64,000 nt of DNA from Gemmata palustris (lineage in GTDB: Bacteria > Planctomycetota > Planctomycetia > Gemmatales > Gemmataceae). Position 1 is the stretch's first letter; every line of letters starts with the position of its first letter. The stretch covers positions 8,013,299 to 8,077,298 of the forward strand of contig NZ_JAGKQQ010000001.1 of the NCBI RefSeq assembly GCF_017939745.1, in the 5' to 3' direction. Made by a program: the position numbers and the translations under genes. Positions 8,064 to 15,932 of the stretch are shown here, piece by piece. The notes under the pieces were generated by a model. The model did no database searches. It worked only from the letters and a program-made list of their open reading frames with translations, and was not told where the DNA came from.

Positions 8064-11000
8064 TCAACCCAATTCGCTCTCGCGCAGGAGCGCGGCCATG
8101 TCGCGGTGGATGCGCCGGCGGATGAGGAACTCGTCCTCGTCGAGCCACGCGCGGACCGTGGCGCCGAGGGTGAACTCGTCCGTTACGACCGAGCGCACCA
8201 CGGTGTCGATGAGCCGCAGCGGTTGCAGTGTGAAGTAGCAGTTCGTGGACCCGCCCACGGTGACGCGGTCGAGGCGCTGGAACAGTTCTTCGAGGCGCCC
8301 CAGCGCGATACCCGCCGGCGCGAACCCGAGGGCTTCCGCGTATGCCAGTGCCACCGCGGTGCGCTCCTGTCGGTCGTTCGGCGCGGCCAGGAACAGGTGC
8401 TCGCGGGCCGCGTTCAGGACGCGGTTGCCGGCCTCCTCGTCGCCCGCCGCGAACCACCCGATCGCCAACCCGACCCGTTCCGCCGTCACCGGTTGCGTTC
8501 CCCACTCCGCGCCGGCCGGGTCCAAGACGCGCATGAGCGCGTCCGCGTCCGCCACGAGCCCGAACTTGCGCGCGGCGCGGAACGCTCGGGGGGCCGCGGC
8601 AGTCGCGGCAGCGAGCAAGTGACCGGTCGCGGCGCCGCGCGCCAGATGGCGGAGCAGGGTACCGGTGGTTGCGGCCGGCGCGACCGCGAACGCGGTATCG
8701 AGCATCGACTTCTGGTAGCGCGCCACGGTCGCGGCGCGTTCGTCCTCGCGCCAGCGGCCCGTGCGCACCCACGCTTCCATCCAGTCGAGTGCCGTTGGGA
8801 CGAGCGCGAGGAGCGGCTCGAGTACGGGCGGCTCCAGGTGCGCAGCGACTTCCAACAGCGCGAAGACGATGCGCGGAACGGTCGCGGTGGTCGGTTCCGC
8901 GCTCGCCACCGCGAGCAGTGCCCGGGCCTCGTCGTTGAGTTGGGCCGCGCTGGTGCGCGAACCGAATACTGATAGGCGCTCCCCGAGCCGGTCGGTTCCC
9001 CAGAGCGTTTTCAGCGCCAGCGCGGACCCGCGCACCCCGCCGAGGGGTTCCAGAATGCGGCAGTGCTCGCGCAGTCGATCGACGGCGTAGCGCGCGAGTT
9101 CGGGGAGCCGTTCCAGGCGCTCGTGCAGTTCCGGCGGGAGCCCCGACTTGGGTGCGCCGCCCTCGTGGGCGTCCTTGATCCGGTGAAGGAACAGGTCGCC
9201 GAGTAGTGCGTGTGTGGCCGGGTCCGCTTGGGGGCCGCTCGCACGGGTGAGGGCCTTTCGTGCGCGTGCGGACCAGTCCCGCGCGCGGGCGCGTTCGCCC
9301 AGCGCGCCGAGGCCCCAGGCGAGAAGGAACTGCGCGTACACCGCGGTCGCGTCCGTTTCGGCTTCCAGCCCGGTCCACGCGAACCGGCCCCCGCCCGTGT
9401 GTCGCTGCACCCAGGCCAGCACCGGCTCCTTGACGCGCGTGAGCCACTCGCGGGCCGTCTTGAACCGTTCCGCGCTGGCCGGTCCGCGAAAGCGCAAGAA
9501 CGAGGGTTCGTCCAGGTCCAAGCCGGGGCCGCGATCGTGTAACCGGGCCACGAGCCGGTCGCGCCAGCGCGCGAGACCGAGTACGTCGCCGTCGCACGAT
9601 CGCGCCACCGCGATCCGGGCCAACCACGCGCCGCGAACGGGAATGTCGTCGAAGTGCTGGTCCAGCACCGCGAGCACGCGGGGAAGGGCCGCGACGAAGT
9701 CCGGCGGGGGAGTCGGTTGGAACCCGGCGCTCGCCGCCAGCGCCGCGACCACGCGCCCGGTGCCGGGGCGCCCCGGTTCGGCGAGCCACCGGTCCAGTCC
9801 GACCGTGCGGTCGCCGCGCTTCACCGCGTGGCACTCCGATTCCGCCCACTGCTCGAGCCACTCCGCGGGCGGCGCGGCGCACTCCCAGGTCGCGTTCACC
9901 CAGCACACGGCCGCGTCGAGCGCCTGCCCGGTCGCGCCGTACACGCCGGCGAGTTCGGCCCAGCGCGCGGCCCGCTCGTCCGGGCCGAGTTTCGGGAAGT
10001 CCGTGAGTAACCGGCTCTCCAGGTCGTGGCGCCGGGCCGCGCGGTCGTGCCCGTGCAACAGCGCGTCCGCGGAACTGAGCTTCCGCTCGACGCGCTCGCC
10101 CTGCGGTTCGGTGGGGCGCGCCTTCCGATCGTCCCGGCGCGCGGCCCTCGGGTCGGGCGCCGGCGCCCCCGCTTCGGCCGACTCGTGTGCGCTCCGCCCG
10201 CGCAACCACTTCACCATGAGGCCGACCGATTTCGCGACCCAACTCGGCTCCTCTTCGGCGGGCAGGGCGGGGTACTCGTCCGTTGACTCTTCGACTTCCG
10301 GCTCCGGTTCGGCGACCGGTTCGACCCGGAGCGCGAACTTCGAGAACGGGAACGGGTCCGCGGGGATTCGCAGTGCCGCGAGCGCCGTACCCGCGGGCGC
10401 CGCGTACTCGATCTGTTCGCTCACCGGGCGGAAGGCCGCGACCGCGACCGCGTGGACCGCGAACTCGTTGCGCCCGTGCGGTTCGAGCCAGGTAAGGTGC
10501 TCGGCGGCGAGCCGCAACTCGCGCACGAGTTCCGTGGTGCGGACCCGGGGGCGCAGCGCGTAGCCGGTGGGTACGAACAGCGCCGGCACCCGCGGGTCCG
10601 CACCGAACCCGTCAGCGGACACGGGCAGCGCCGTGGCGTCGTCTTCGGGCGTGCGCCGAACGAGCACGCGCGTTTCTGTTCCGAGTTGAGTCGTCGCAAC
10701 ATGGAACCGGCGGAGCAGGCGCTCGTCGGCGTTGCGGCAGAACTCGCGGAAGCCCTCTTGCTCTGGCGGTGCGAGTACCCAGAGCGATTCGCTCACGGGC
10801 GCGTTGCAGCGCGAGAGCCGGAAGCGGACCTCGACCCGCGCGGCGGATTTCGGTGCCGCGGTGGGGCACGTTTTGGTGGTGAGAGCGAATTCGTCATCGA
10901 CGGGGAGCGGTACGGGCGCTGCGACCGCGGTCGCGCCGCGCTCGGGATCGCACAGCAGCACGCACCCGGCCGGAACCGTGAGGTGCCCCGCGAGCGGGTG

Positions 11001-11504
11001 CTCCCACCCCCGCGCGGTCCACACGTCGGGTGACTGTTGTCGGTACGCGCGGACCGGCGCGCCCGGCTCCTCGGCCCAGAGCAGAACGGCGAGCGGCGGC
11101 GCGGGAACTGTGACCCACGCGCGGCCCGTGTGCGGCTCGGGGAGCAAGTGAACACCGGTCGGCCCCGCGCGCAGGCGCCGAAGGCGCCCGACGAACGCCG
11201 CGAGTAGCTTGTCCGGCACATCGAACAGGACCGGCCCGGGACCGGGAGCGGCTTTACGGAGCGGGAGCAGTTCGGCCCAGGAGCGGGTCGTTTGTGTGGG
11301 CGCGCCGGGGGTGCCGAGCGCGATCACTCCGAGGCGCCCGAGCGCGGTGATCGTTTCGCGGGGTAAAAGTTCGTCCAGTTCGATCCAGATGTGGGGCGCG
11401 TCCACCCGGGCCCGCACCGGCGCTGACGTGAGCGCGACCGGCACGAGCCCGCTGGCGAGCGCGAGCCGGAGGGCGTCCAGGTTCGGGAAGAACAGTGCGG
11501 GCAT
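8064..11504 (-). CDS. Giant FtsH-operon protein, 1146 aa (paralogue of the next gene)
   Basis: Large protein of unknown function, last gene of the FtsH-type operon. It is paralogous to the 1166-residue protein upstream: both begin with a near-identical block (FFPNLDALRLALASGLVP here) and end alike (LGATVRAWLDEDEFLIRRRI here). The shared middle block runs from LLTDFPKLGPDERAARWAEL to CWVNATWE. The N-terminal third is rich in beta-type sequence and prolines, and the C-terminal half is helical and Arg/Ala-rich. A low-complexity acidic linker (VEPVAEPEPEVEESTDEYPA) and an Arg/Lys stretch lie near 420-480. No signal peptide, membrane helix or catalytic motif is visible. The start at 11504 aligns with the paralogue; an upstream start at 11558 falls in an inverted repeat. 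Confidence 0.75.
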   Translation of the reverse strand: MPALFFPNLDALRLALASGLVPVALTSAPVRARVDAPHIWIELDELLPRETITALGRLGVIALGTPGAPTQTTRSWAELLPLRKAAPGPGPVLFDVPDKLLAAFVGRLRRLRAGPTGVHLLPEPHTGRAWVTVPAPPLAVLLWAEEPGAPVRAYRQQSPDVWTARGWEHPLAGHLTVPAGCVLLCDPERGATAVAAPVPLPVDDEFALTTKTCPTAAPKSAARVEVRFRLSRCNAPVSESLWVLAPPEQEGFREFCRNADERLLRRFHVATTQLGTETRVLVRRTPEDDATALPVSADGFGADPRVPALFVPTGYALRPRVRTTELVRELRLAAEHLTWLEPHGRNEFAVHAVAVAAFRPVSEQIEYAAPAGTALAALRIPADPFPFSKFALRVEPVAEPEPEVEESTDEYPALPAEEEPSWVAKSVGLMVKWLRGRSAHESAEAGAPAPDPRAARRDDRKARPTEPQGERVERKLSSADALLHGHDRAARRHDLESRLLTDFPKLGPDERAARWAELAGVYGATGQALDAAVCWVNATWECAAPPAEWLEQWAESECHAVKRGDRTVGLDRWLAEPGRPGTGRVVAALAASAGFQPTPPPDFVAALPRVLAVLDQHFDDIPVRGAWLARIAVARSCDGDVLGLARWRDRLVARLHDRGPGLDLDEPSFLRFRGPASAERFKTAREWLTRVKEPVLAWVQRHTGGGRFAWTGLEAETDATAVYAQFLLAWGLGALGERARARDWSARARKALTRASGPQADPATHALLGDLFLHRIKDAHEGGAPKSGLPPELHERLERLPELARYAVDRLREHCRILEPLGGVRGSALALKTLWGTDRLGERLSVFGSRTSAAQLNDEARALLAVASAEPTTATVPRIVFALLEVAAHLEPPVLEPLLALVPTALDWMEAWVRTGRWREDERAATVARYQKSMLDTAFAVAPAATTGTLLRHLARGAATGHLLAAATAAAPRAFRAARKFGLVADADALMRVLDPAGAEWGTQPVTAERVGLAIGWFAAGDEEAGNRVLNAAREHLFLAAPNDRQERTAVALAYAEALGFAPAGIALGRLEELFQRLDRVTVGGSTNCYFTLQPLRLIDTVVRSVVTDEFTLGATVRAWLDEDEFLIRRRIHRDMAALLRESELG

Positions 11505-11530
11505 GTCCGAAGTGTAGTGCCCGCAGACGG

Positions 11531-11632
11531 GAAATCCGAAATTCAAAGTACGAAACACGAAAGAAGGCCGGTCGAATCCGTGCGATTGACGGTAACTTCT
11601 TTCGGATTTCGCGATTGGGATTTCGAGTTTCT
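11531..11632. repeat. Degenerate inverted repeat between the two giant genes
   Basis: Arms of about 36 nt (GAAATCCGAAATTCAAAGTA... and its imperfect complement ending GGATTTCGCGATTGGGATTT) fill the 140-bp gap between the 1166- and 1146-residue genes. Composition is like family D at 1022-1104, but pairing is imperfect. Confidence 0.6.
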
Positions 11633-11644
11633 AGCGGTTCGCCG

Positions 11645-14600
11645 TCACAGGTTGCTCTTCAGCAGGTTCCGCTTCATGTCCGCGTGGATGCGGCGGCGGA
11701 CCAGGTACTCGTCGTCGTCGAGCCACCGGCGCCCGGACGGGCCGAGGGCCGCGTCGTCGTTCACCACGGCCCGGATCACGTCCTCCACGAGGTTCAGGTG
11801 GAACCGCGAGTAGTATTGCGCGGTCGTCCACGTGTTCGTGATCTTCGCCGGCGACATCCGCTTGAACAACTCGACCATCCGCACCAGTGCGCTCTCGGCC
11901 TGCCCCTGGCCCAGCGCGGTGACATAGGCCCGGGCCAGTTCGGTGTAGTCCTTGGGCTGGAGCGAGACCGCGTTCGAGTTGAGCAACTCGTTCCGCGCCG
12001 CTTCCAGGATCGGGTTCGCCCGGTCCTGGCGGCCGAAATGGAGCCACCCGCCGGCCAGGTTGAGGAGCGTCTGGAGCACTGCGGCCCACGTTTCCGGCTT
12101 GGCCTGGTGCTTCTTCCTCAGTTCCTCGGTGGACGCGCCGCCCAGAACCTCGCTGTGGAGCTTCGTCAGGAACCGGTCGATCTCGTTCGACAGCCCGAGC
12201 TTCTTGAGGCTCCGCATACACTGGCCCGCGACCACGTTAATGAGCTTGAACCGCATGTCCTGCGGCTTCGTGTGGACGAGCGCGGTGAAGTCGTCCACGA
12301 GTTTCTTCACAATGTCTTCGCGGGCGAAGTGCCCGGCCTGGAACATCGCGCGTTCGAGCAGCTCACCTTGTTTTTTGGGCATGTCGGGCGATTCGTTCGC
12401 CCCGCCGGTGCCCTGGAGCGCGGCCGGTACCAGCGCGAGCAGTTCGACGGTGAACGCTTCACTGACGCGCGCCGCGAGCGGGAGCGCTTCGTGCAGAACG
12501 TGGAACTGCACTTCCTTGATCGGCTTCCCGGTCACGCCGTCCTTGTACAGTTTGCGAACGCGCTCCGCGAGCTTGTTCGGGTCGCGGATCGTGTGCAATT
12601 CGGCCAGCGCCTTCTTCGTGTCGTCACTGTGCTTGGTCCAGTCGGCATACGGGTCCGGTTTCTCGTGCGGCTCCATGATGCGGGACTGCTCGCGCATCCG
12701 ATCGACCACGTACTTCGCCAGCTTGTACGGGTTGTTCACCGGGCCGGAGCCGAGCTTCTTGGTGATCTCTTCCAGATCGTCGAGCACCTCGGGGGCCATT
12801 TGTCCCGTGTGCGGTTTGCCGGCCAGAACCTGTTCGATGCGGTACCGGAACGCCTTGAACAAGAAGTTGCGGACGATGGCCCCCGTAACGGCTTGTTCGG
12901 ACTGCGGGTTGGTGCTGACCGGGACCGGCCCCTCCATCACCTTGCGCGCGTCGTCGAGGAGCTTCTTTGCCTGCGTCGTCTCGCCGAGCTTCGCCACCGC
13001 GAACGCGAACAGCAGGTCCACGAGCGGGTGGTTCGCCTTGAGGTGCTCGTTCTTCTGCACCGCGGCGGAGTCGTCGATCCACTTGCGGATCGTGGTGTGC
13101 AGCTCCATCGACTTGTCGCGCACCACGCGCATGCGCTCGGAGTCCTTCACCCCGGCCACGCGGAGGAAGTACGGCAGGTCGCGCTCGGCCTGGAGCCCCT
13201 GCTCGAGCAGCCGCTTCAGGAGCCGGTCGCGGACCCGGGCGAGCCCCAGCACGTCCGCACCGGAGAGCTGCGCGAGGCGGAAGCCCGCGAGCCACACGGC
13301 CCGGACCGGGAGCGAACTGTCGTGCGTCTCGAGGTAGTTCTGGACCGCGGGGAGCCGGGCGAGGAGCCACGGCGGGACCGGCTGTTGCGACGCGAGCCAC
13401 AGGAACGCCGACACCACCGCGCGCGACTCGGCCAGCCCCGACCCCGTGTGGTGCAGGAGCTTGTCGAACTCGTCGGCCTTGATGGTCGCCCCGGCGCTCG
13501 GGAGCTCGCTCCGCACCCACCCCGCGAGCCACGCCGGGGGCAGCGGGTCCGCGTCCCACAGGGCGTCGAGCCAACAAATGGCCGCGTCCATCGGCTCTTT
13601 GGCGCCCGAATAGGCGGCCGCGAGTTCGGGCCAAATCGCCTGGCGCTCGGGGCCATCAAGCGGGCCTTCGAGCGCGAGGAACTGAGTTTCCAGTTCCGTG
13701 GCCTTGAGCTTCCACTCGTTCGGCTTCTTCACCTCTTCAACGGGCGGCAGGAACTCCGCGGACGTTGTGGGCTTACCGCCCGCGGGCTTGCCCTTCGCGC
13801 CGGCTTTGGGTGCGGTGCCGACGCCCTTCGGCGCCTTCACGTCGTCGTCCTTCTCCTTCGGGTCTTTGTCGCCCTTGTCCGGCTTGTTCTTCGGGCCGCC
13901 CACGTCCTTGCACACGAAGTGATCGAAGTCGAACCGCGTCGCCTCGATCCACGCGGCGAGCGCCTGCTGTTCCGCCTCGATGACGTAATCGACCCAGTCC
14001 TCGATCGAGCGGAACGCGGCGTCCGGGATGAACTCCGGCGTGAACCCGCTCTTGTCGTCGGGGTAGAGCCACACGACCTGATCGGCGTCGTCGGCGAGGA
14101 GCTTGCGCACCGCGTCGCGCCGGAGCGTGGGGTGGAGCCGCTTGCCGACCGGGAGGAACAGGTTCGGCAGCTTCCAGAACGGCTTGAACGCGAGCGCGTG
14201 GTCGAGCGCGAGGACCGGGGGCGTGAGCTTCGACGGGCGCACGCGGAGCACGACCGTGCGCGTGCCCTGTGCGTCGGTCGCGACCGCGAACATGAGGCGC
14301 TGGAGCAAGCGGTCGTCGGAGTCGCGCACGAGCGTATCGAGCTGCTCGACGGCGTTCTCCCGCAGCACCCACAGCTCCGCCGTGTCGCTCGCGTTCCCGC
14401 CGGTGAGCTTCAGCGGGACGGACATCTTCTTGGGCGCTTTGGTCTCGGTCCACCCCACCGGCGCCGTCGGCAGTTTGAACTGCATGATGTCGTAAACGTC
14501 CTGGAACGGGGCCTCGTCCAGGTAGAGCCACTCGCGCGGTTCGCGGATCAGAAGCAGTTGCTTATCGGACACGCGGAGTTGCTGTGCGAGCGGGAGCGTG

Positions 14601-15145
14601 TGCCCGACTTCGACCCACACCCGCGGCGCGCGCTCCAGGTAGGCGCGGATCGTGCCCGCGGTGCCGGACGAGCTACTGTCGACCGCGCGGAGCAGGGTGT
14701 AGTACGGCGGGCCGATGACGCGGAGCAACACCCGCTTGCTCTCGCCGTCGCCGTCCGTCGCGAACCACCGGAACCCCTGCCGGTCGTTGCCCAGGCGCAG
14801 CATTTCGGAGACGAGCGTGGGCAGGTCTTCCGCCTTCTCCAGCTCGAAGAGCACGGGGGCCTGGTTCGAGACGGTGGGCGCGATCGGGTCGCGCGTGACC
14901 GGGAGCAACTGCGGCCAGCAGGTGATCTCTTGCGGATTATCGGAGGCGTGGCGCTTCGATCCCTTCACGCCGATGCGGTCCAGGTTCTTGGTGACCGTGC
15001 GCGTGAGGTTCGCGGTCGATTCGACGTAGATCTTGCCCTGGTCGTCGAAGCTCACGGCCGCGGGCGCGAGGGTGACGTCCGCGGGCACGATGCCGCTCGT
15101 GAGGGCGAGGCGAACCGTGTCGAGATCGGGGAACAGCAGGATCAT
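11645..15145 (-). CDS. Giant FtsH-operon protein, 1166 aa
   Basis: Large protein of unknown function encoded between the small-peptide genes and its paralogue. It starts MILLFPDLDTVRLALTSGIV and ends LGPSGRRWLDDDEYLVRRRI followed by HADMKRNLLKSNL, matching its neighbour at both ends; the shared central block runs from GPLDGPERQAIWPEL to CWLDALWD. The first ~400 residues look beta-rich and contain two similar modules, one starting TLPLAQQLRVSDKQLL. A Lys/Asp/Pro low-complexity linker (DKGDKDPKEKDDDVKAPKG) follows at about 450-500, then a long helical C-terminal half. No membrane helix, protease or nucleotide-binding motif was found. The ATG at 15145 was chosen by alignment with the paralogue; upstream in-frame codons to 15289 lie across an inverted repeat. 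Probably a scaffold or target-recognition subunit (inference). Confidence 0.75.
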   Translation of the reverse strand: MILLFPDLDTVRLALTSGIVPADVTLAPAAVSFDDQGKIYVESTANLTRTVTKNLDRIGVKGSKRHASDNPQEITCWPQLLPVTRDPIAPTVSNQAPVLFELEKAEDLPTLVSEMLRLGNDRQGFRWFATDGDGESKRVLLRVIGPPYYTLLRAVDSSSSGTAGTIRAYLERAPRVWVEVGHTLPLAQQLRVSDKQLLLIREPREWLYLDEAPFQDVYDIMQFKLPTAPVGWTETKAPKKMSVPLKLTGGNASDTAELWVLRENAVEQLDTLVRDSDDRLLQRLMFAVATDAQGTRTVVLRVRPSKLTPPVLALDHALAFKPFWKLPNLFLPVGKRLHPTLRRDAVRKLLADDADQVVWLYPDDKSGFTPEFIPDAAFRSIEDWVDYVIEAEQQALAAWIEATRFDFDHFVCKDVGGPKNKPDKGDKDPKEKDDDVKAPKGVGTAPKAGAKGKPAGGKPTTSAEFLPPVEEVKKPNEWKLKATELETQFLALEGPLDGPERQAIWPELAAAYSGAKEPMDAAICWLDALWDADPLPPAWLAGWVRSELPSAGATIKADEFDKLLHHTGSGLAESRAVVSAFLWLASQQPVPPWLLARLPAVQNYLETHDSSLPVRAVWLAGFRLAQLSGADVLGLARVRDRLLKRLLEQGLQAERDLPYFLRVAGVKDSERMRVVRDKSMELHTTIRKWIDDSAAVQKNEHLKANHPLVDLLFAFAVAKLGETTQAKKLLDDARKVMEGPVPVSTNPQSEQAVTGAIVRNFLFKAFRYRIEQVLAGKPHTGQMAPEVLDDLEEITKKLGSGPVNNPYKLAKYVVDRMREQSRIMEPHEKPDPYADWTKHSDDTKKALAELHTIRDPNKLAERVRKLYKDGVTGKPIKEVQFHVLHEALPLAARVSEAFTVELLALVPAALQGTGGANESPDMPKKQGELLERAMFQAGHFAREDIVKKLVDDFTALVHTKPQDMRFKLINVVAGQCMRSLKKLGLSNEIDRFLTKLHSEVLGGASTEELRKKHQAKPETWAAVLQTLLNLAGGWLHFGRQDRANPILEAARNELLNSNAVSLQPKDYTELARAYVTALGQGQAESALVRMVELFKRMSPAKITNTWTTAQYYSRFHLNLVEDVIRAVVNDDAALGPSGRRWLDDDEYLVRRRIHADMKRNLLKSNL

Positions 15146-15251
15146 GGGTTCAACTGCGAAAAGGGCTGTGCTTGAGTTTGAGTGCGAGTACGTTTGGCGA
15201 TAGCCGGTCGGGTGTTCGAGCTCCACCAGCGAGCAATTGCAGCAGGTATTT

Positions 15252-15362
15252 GCGAACGGCGCGGCGTAAGCCCGCCGGTTAAGCATCAACCCACATTTGC
15301 TTTTCCACCAAGTCGTTCACCGGATTTGGTAGCTCTACCGGCGGGCTTACGCCGCCGTTCGC
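15252..15362. repeat. Inverted repeat (family E) in the operon gap
   Basis: Left arm at 15252-15279 contains GGCGTAAGCCCGCCGGT; right arm at 15337-15362 contains its exact complement. The flanks GCGAACGGC and GCCGTTCGC also pair. It lies between the 88-residue peptide gene and the 1166-residue gene, so it would be in the operon transcript. Confidence 0.88.
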
Positions 15363-15402
15363 CCGGCTTGCTCTTCACCACGGGACTCCCCGGCGGAGCG
15401 AA

Positions 15403-15669
15403 CTACGAGCCCTTGTTACCGGCCTTTTGTTTTTCCGGCTCGTTGGGCTGGCTCACCGGGCCGGCCGGTTGCGCTTCGCTCTCGCGCTCGACGATGATCT
15501 CGCCCATGTCTTCGGGCTTGATGCCCTTGCCGATGAGCTTCTCAACCAGCGCGCGGTGCATCTGCTCGTGCTCGATTGGCAGCGCGTCCGGGTCGGAGTC
15601 GAGCTTGATGATGATGTTCTGCTTGCCGGTGTTCGGGTCGCGGCGGAGCATGATAATCATTTCGGCCAT
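15403..15669 (-). CDS. FtsH-operon small peptide, 88 aa
   Basis: Small acidic protein of unknown function, paralogous to the 60-residue peptide just upstream. The core runs MIIMLRRDPNTGKQNIIIKL, then IEHEQMHRALVEKLIGKGI, then KPEDMGEIIVERES; an extra hydrophilic tail rich in Pro, Gln and Lys follows residue 68. The pattern is a short beta hairpin, a helix and a final strand. HEQMH within the helix is formally a HExxH motif, and it is kept in the sister peptide. It is too small to be a conventional zinc protease, so metal binding is only a possibility. Placement next to the FtsH-like gene suggests a substrate, adaptor or tag. Confidence 0.75.
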   Translation of the reverse strand: MAEMIIMLRRDPNTGKQNIIIKLDSDPDALPIEHEQMHRALVEKLIGKGIKPEDMGEIIVERESEAQPAGPVSQPNEPEKQKAGNKGS

Positions 15670-15702
15670 CGAAACGCCTTTGTGTTGAGTGCTCGGTTTC
15701 GG

Positions 15703-15885
15703 TCAGGCGCTCTCGCGCTCGATGATGATCTCGCCCATGTCCTCGGGCTTAACTCCCTTGTCGATGAGTTTCTCGACAAGGGTGCGGTGCATCTGCTCGT
15801 GCTCAATCGGCGTCGCAGGGAACTCGACTACGATGATTAAATCGATCTTCCCCGTAGTCGGATTTCGCCGCTCGCGGATCTCCAT
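15703..15885 (-). CDS. FtsH-operon small peptide, 60 aa
   Basis: Sixty-residue protein starting MEIRERRNPTTGKIDLIIVV, closely related to the 88-residue downstream peptide (IEHEQMHRTLVEKLIDKG and KPEDMGEIIIERES are nearly identical). Two strands, one helix and a last strand are likely. The start is at 15885, behind an eight-G run (GGTGGGGGGGG) that serves as an unusually long Shine-Dalgarno-like tract and could slip in replication. The gene begins 48 bp after the FtsH-like stop, and the next peptide starts 34 bp after this one ends. Function unknown. Confidence 0.75.
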   Translation of the reverse strand: MEIRERRNPTTGKIDLIIVVEFPATPIEHEQMHRTLVEKLIDKGVKPEDMGEIIIERESA

Positions 15886-15932
15886 TTTGCCCCCCCCACC
15901 AGCCGGCTCACACCGGCCGTTCGCCACGAGCG

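Noticed and set aside
7885-10242. Minus-strand frame of 785 codons in another phase of the 1146-residue gene
   Set aside because: Very Arg/Pro-rich composition and no family features; same strand as a supported gene in a different frame.
11495-15175. Plus-strand open frame of about 1226 codons opposite the 1166-residue gene
   Set aside because: Arg/Val-rich GC shadow; the minus-strand frame has a paralogue with matched ends and logical operon context.
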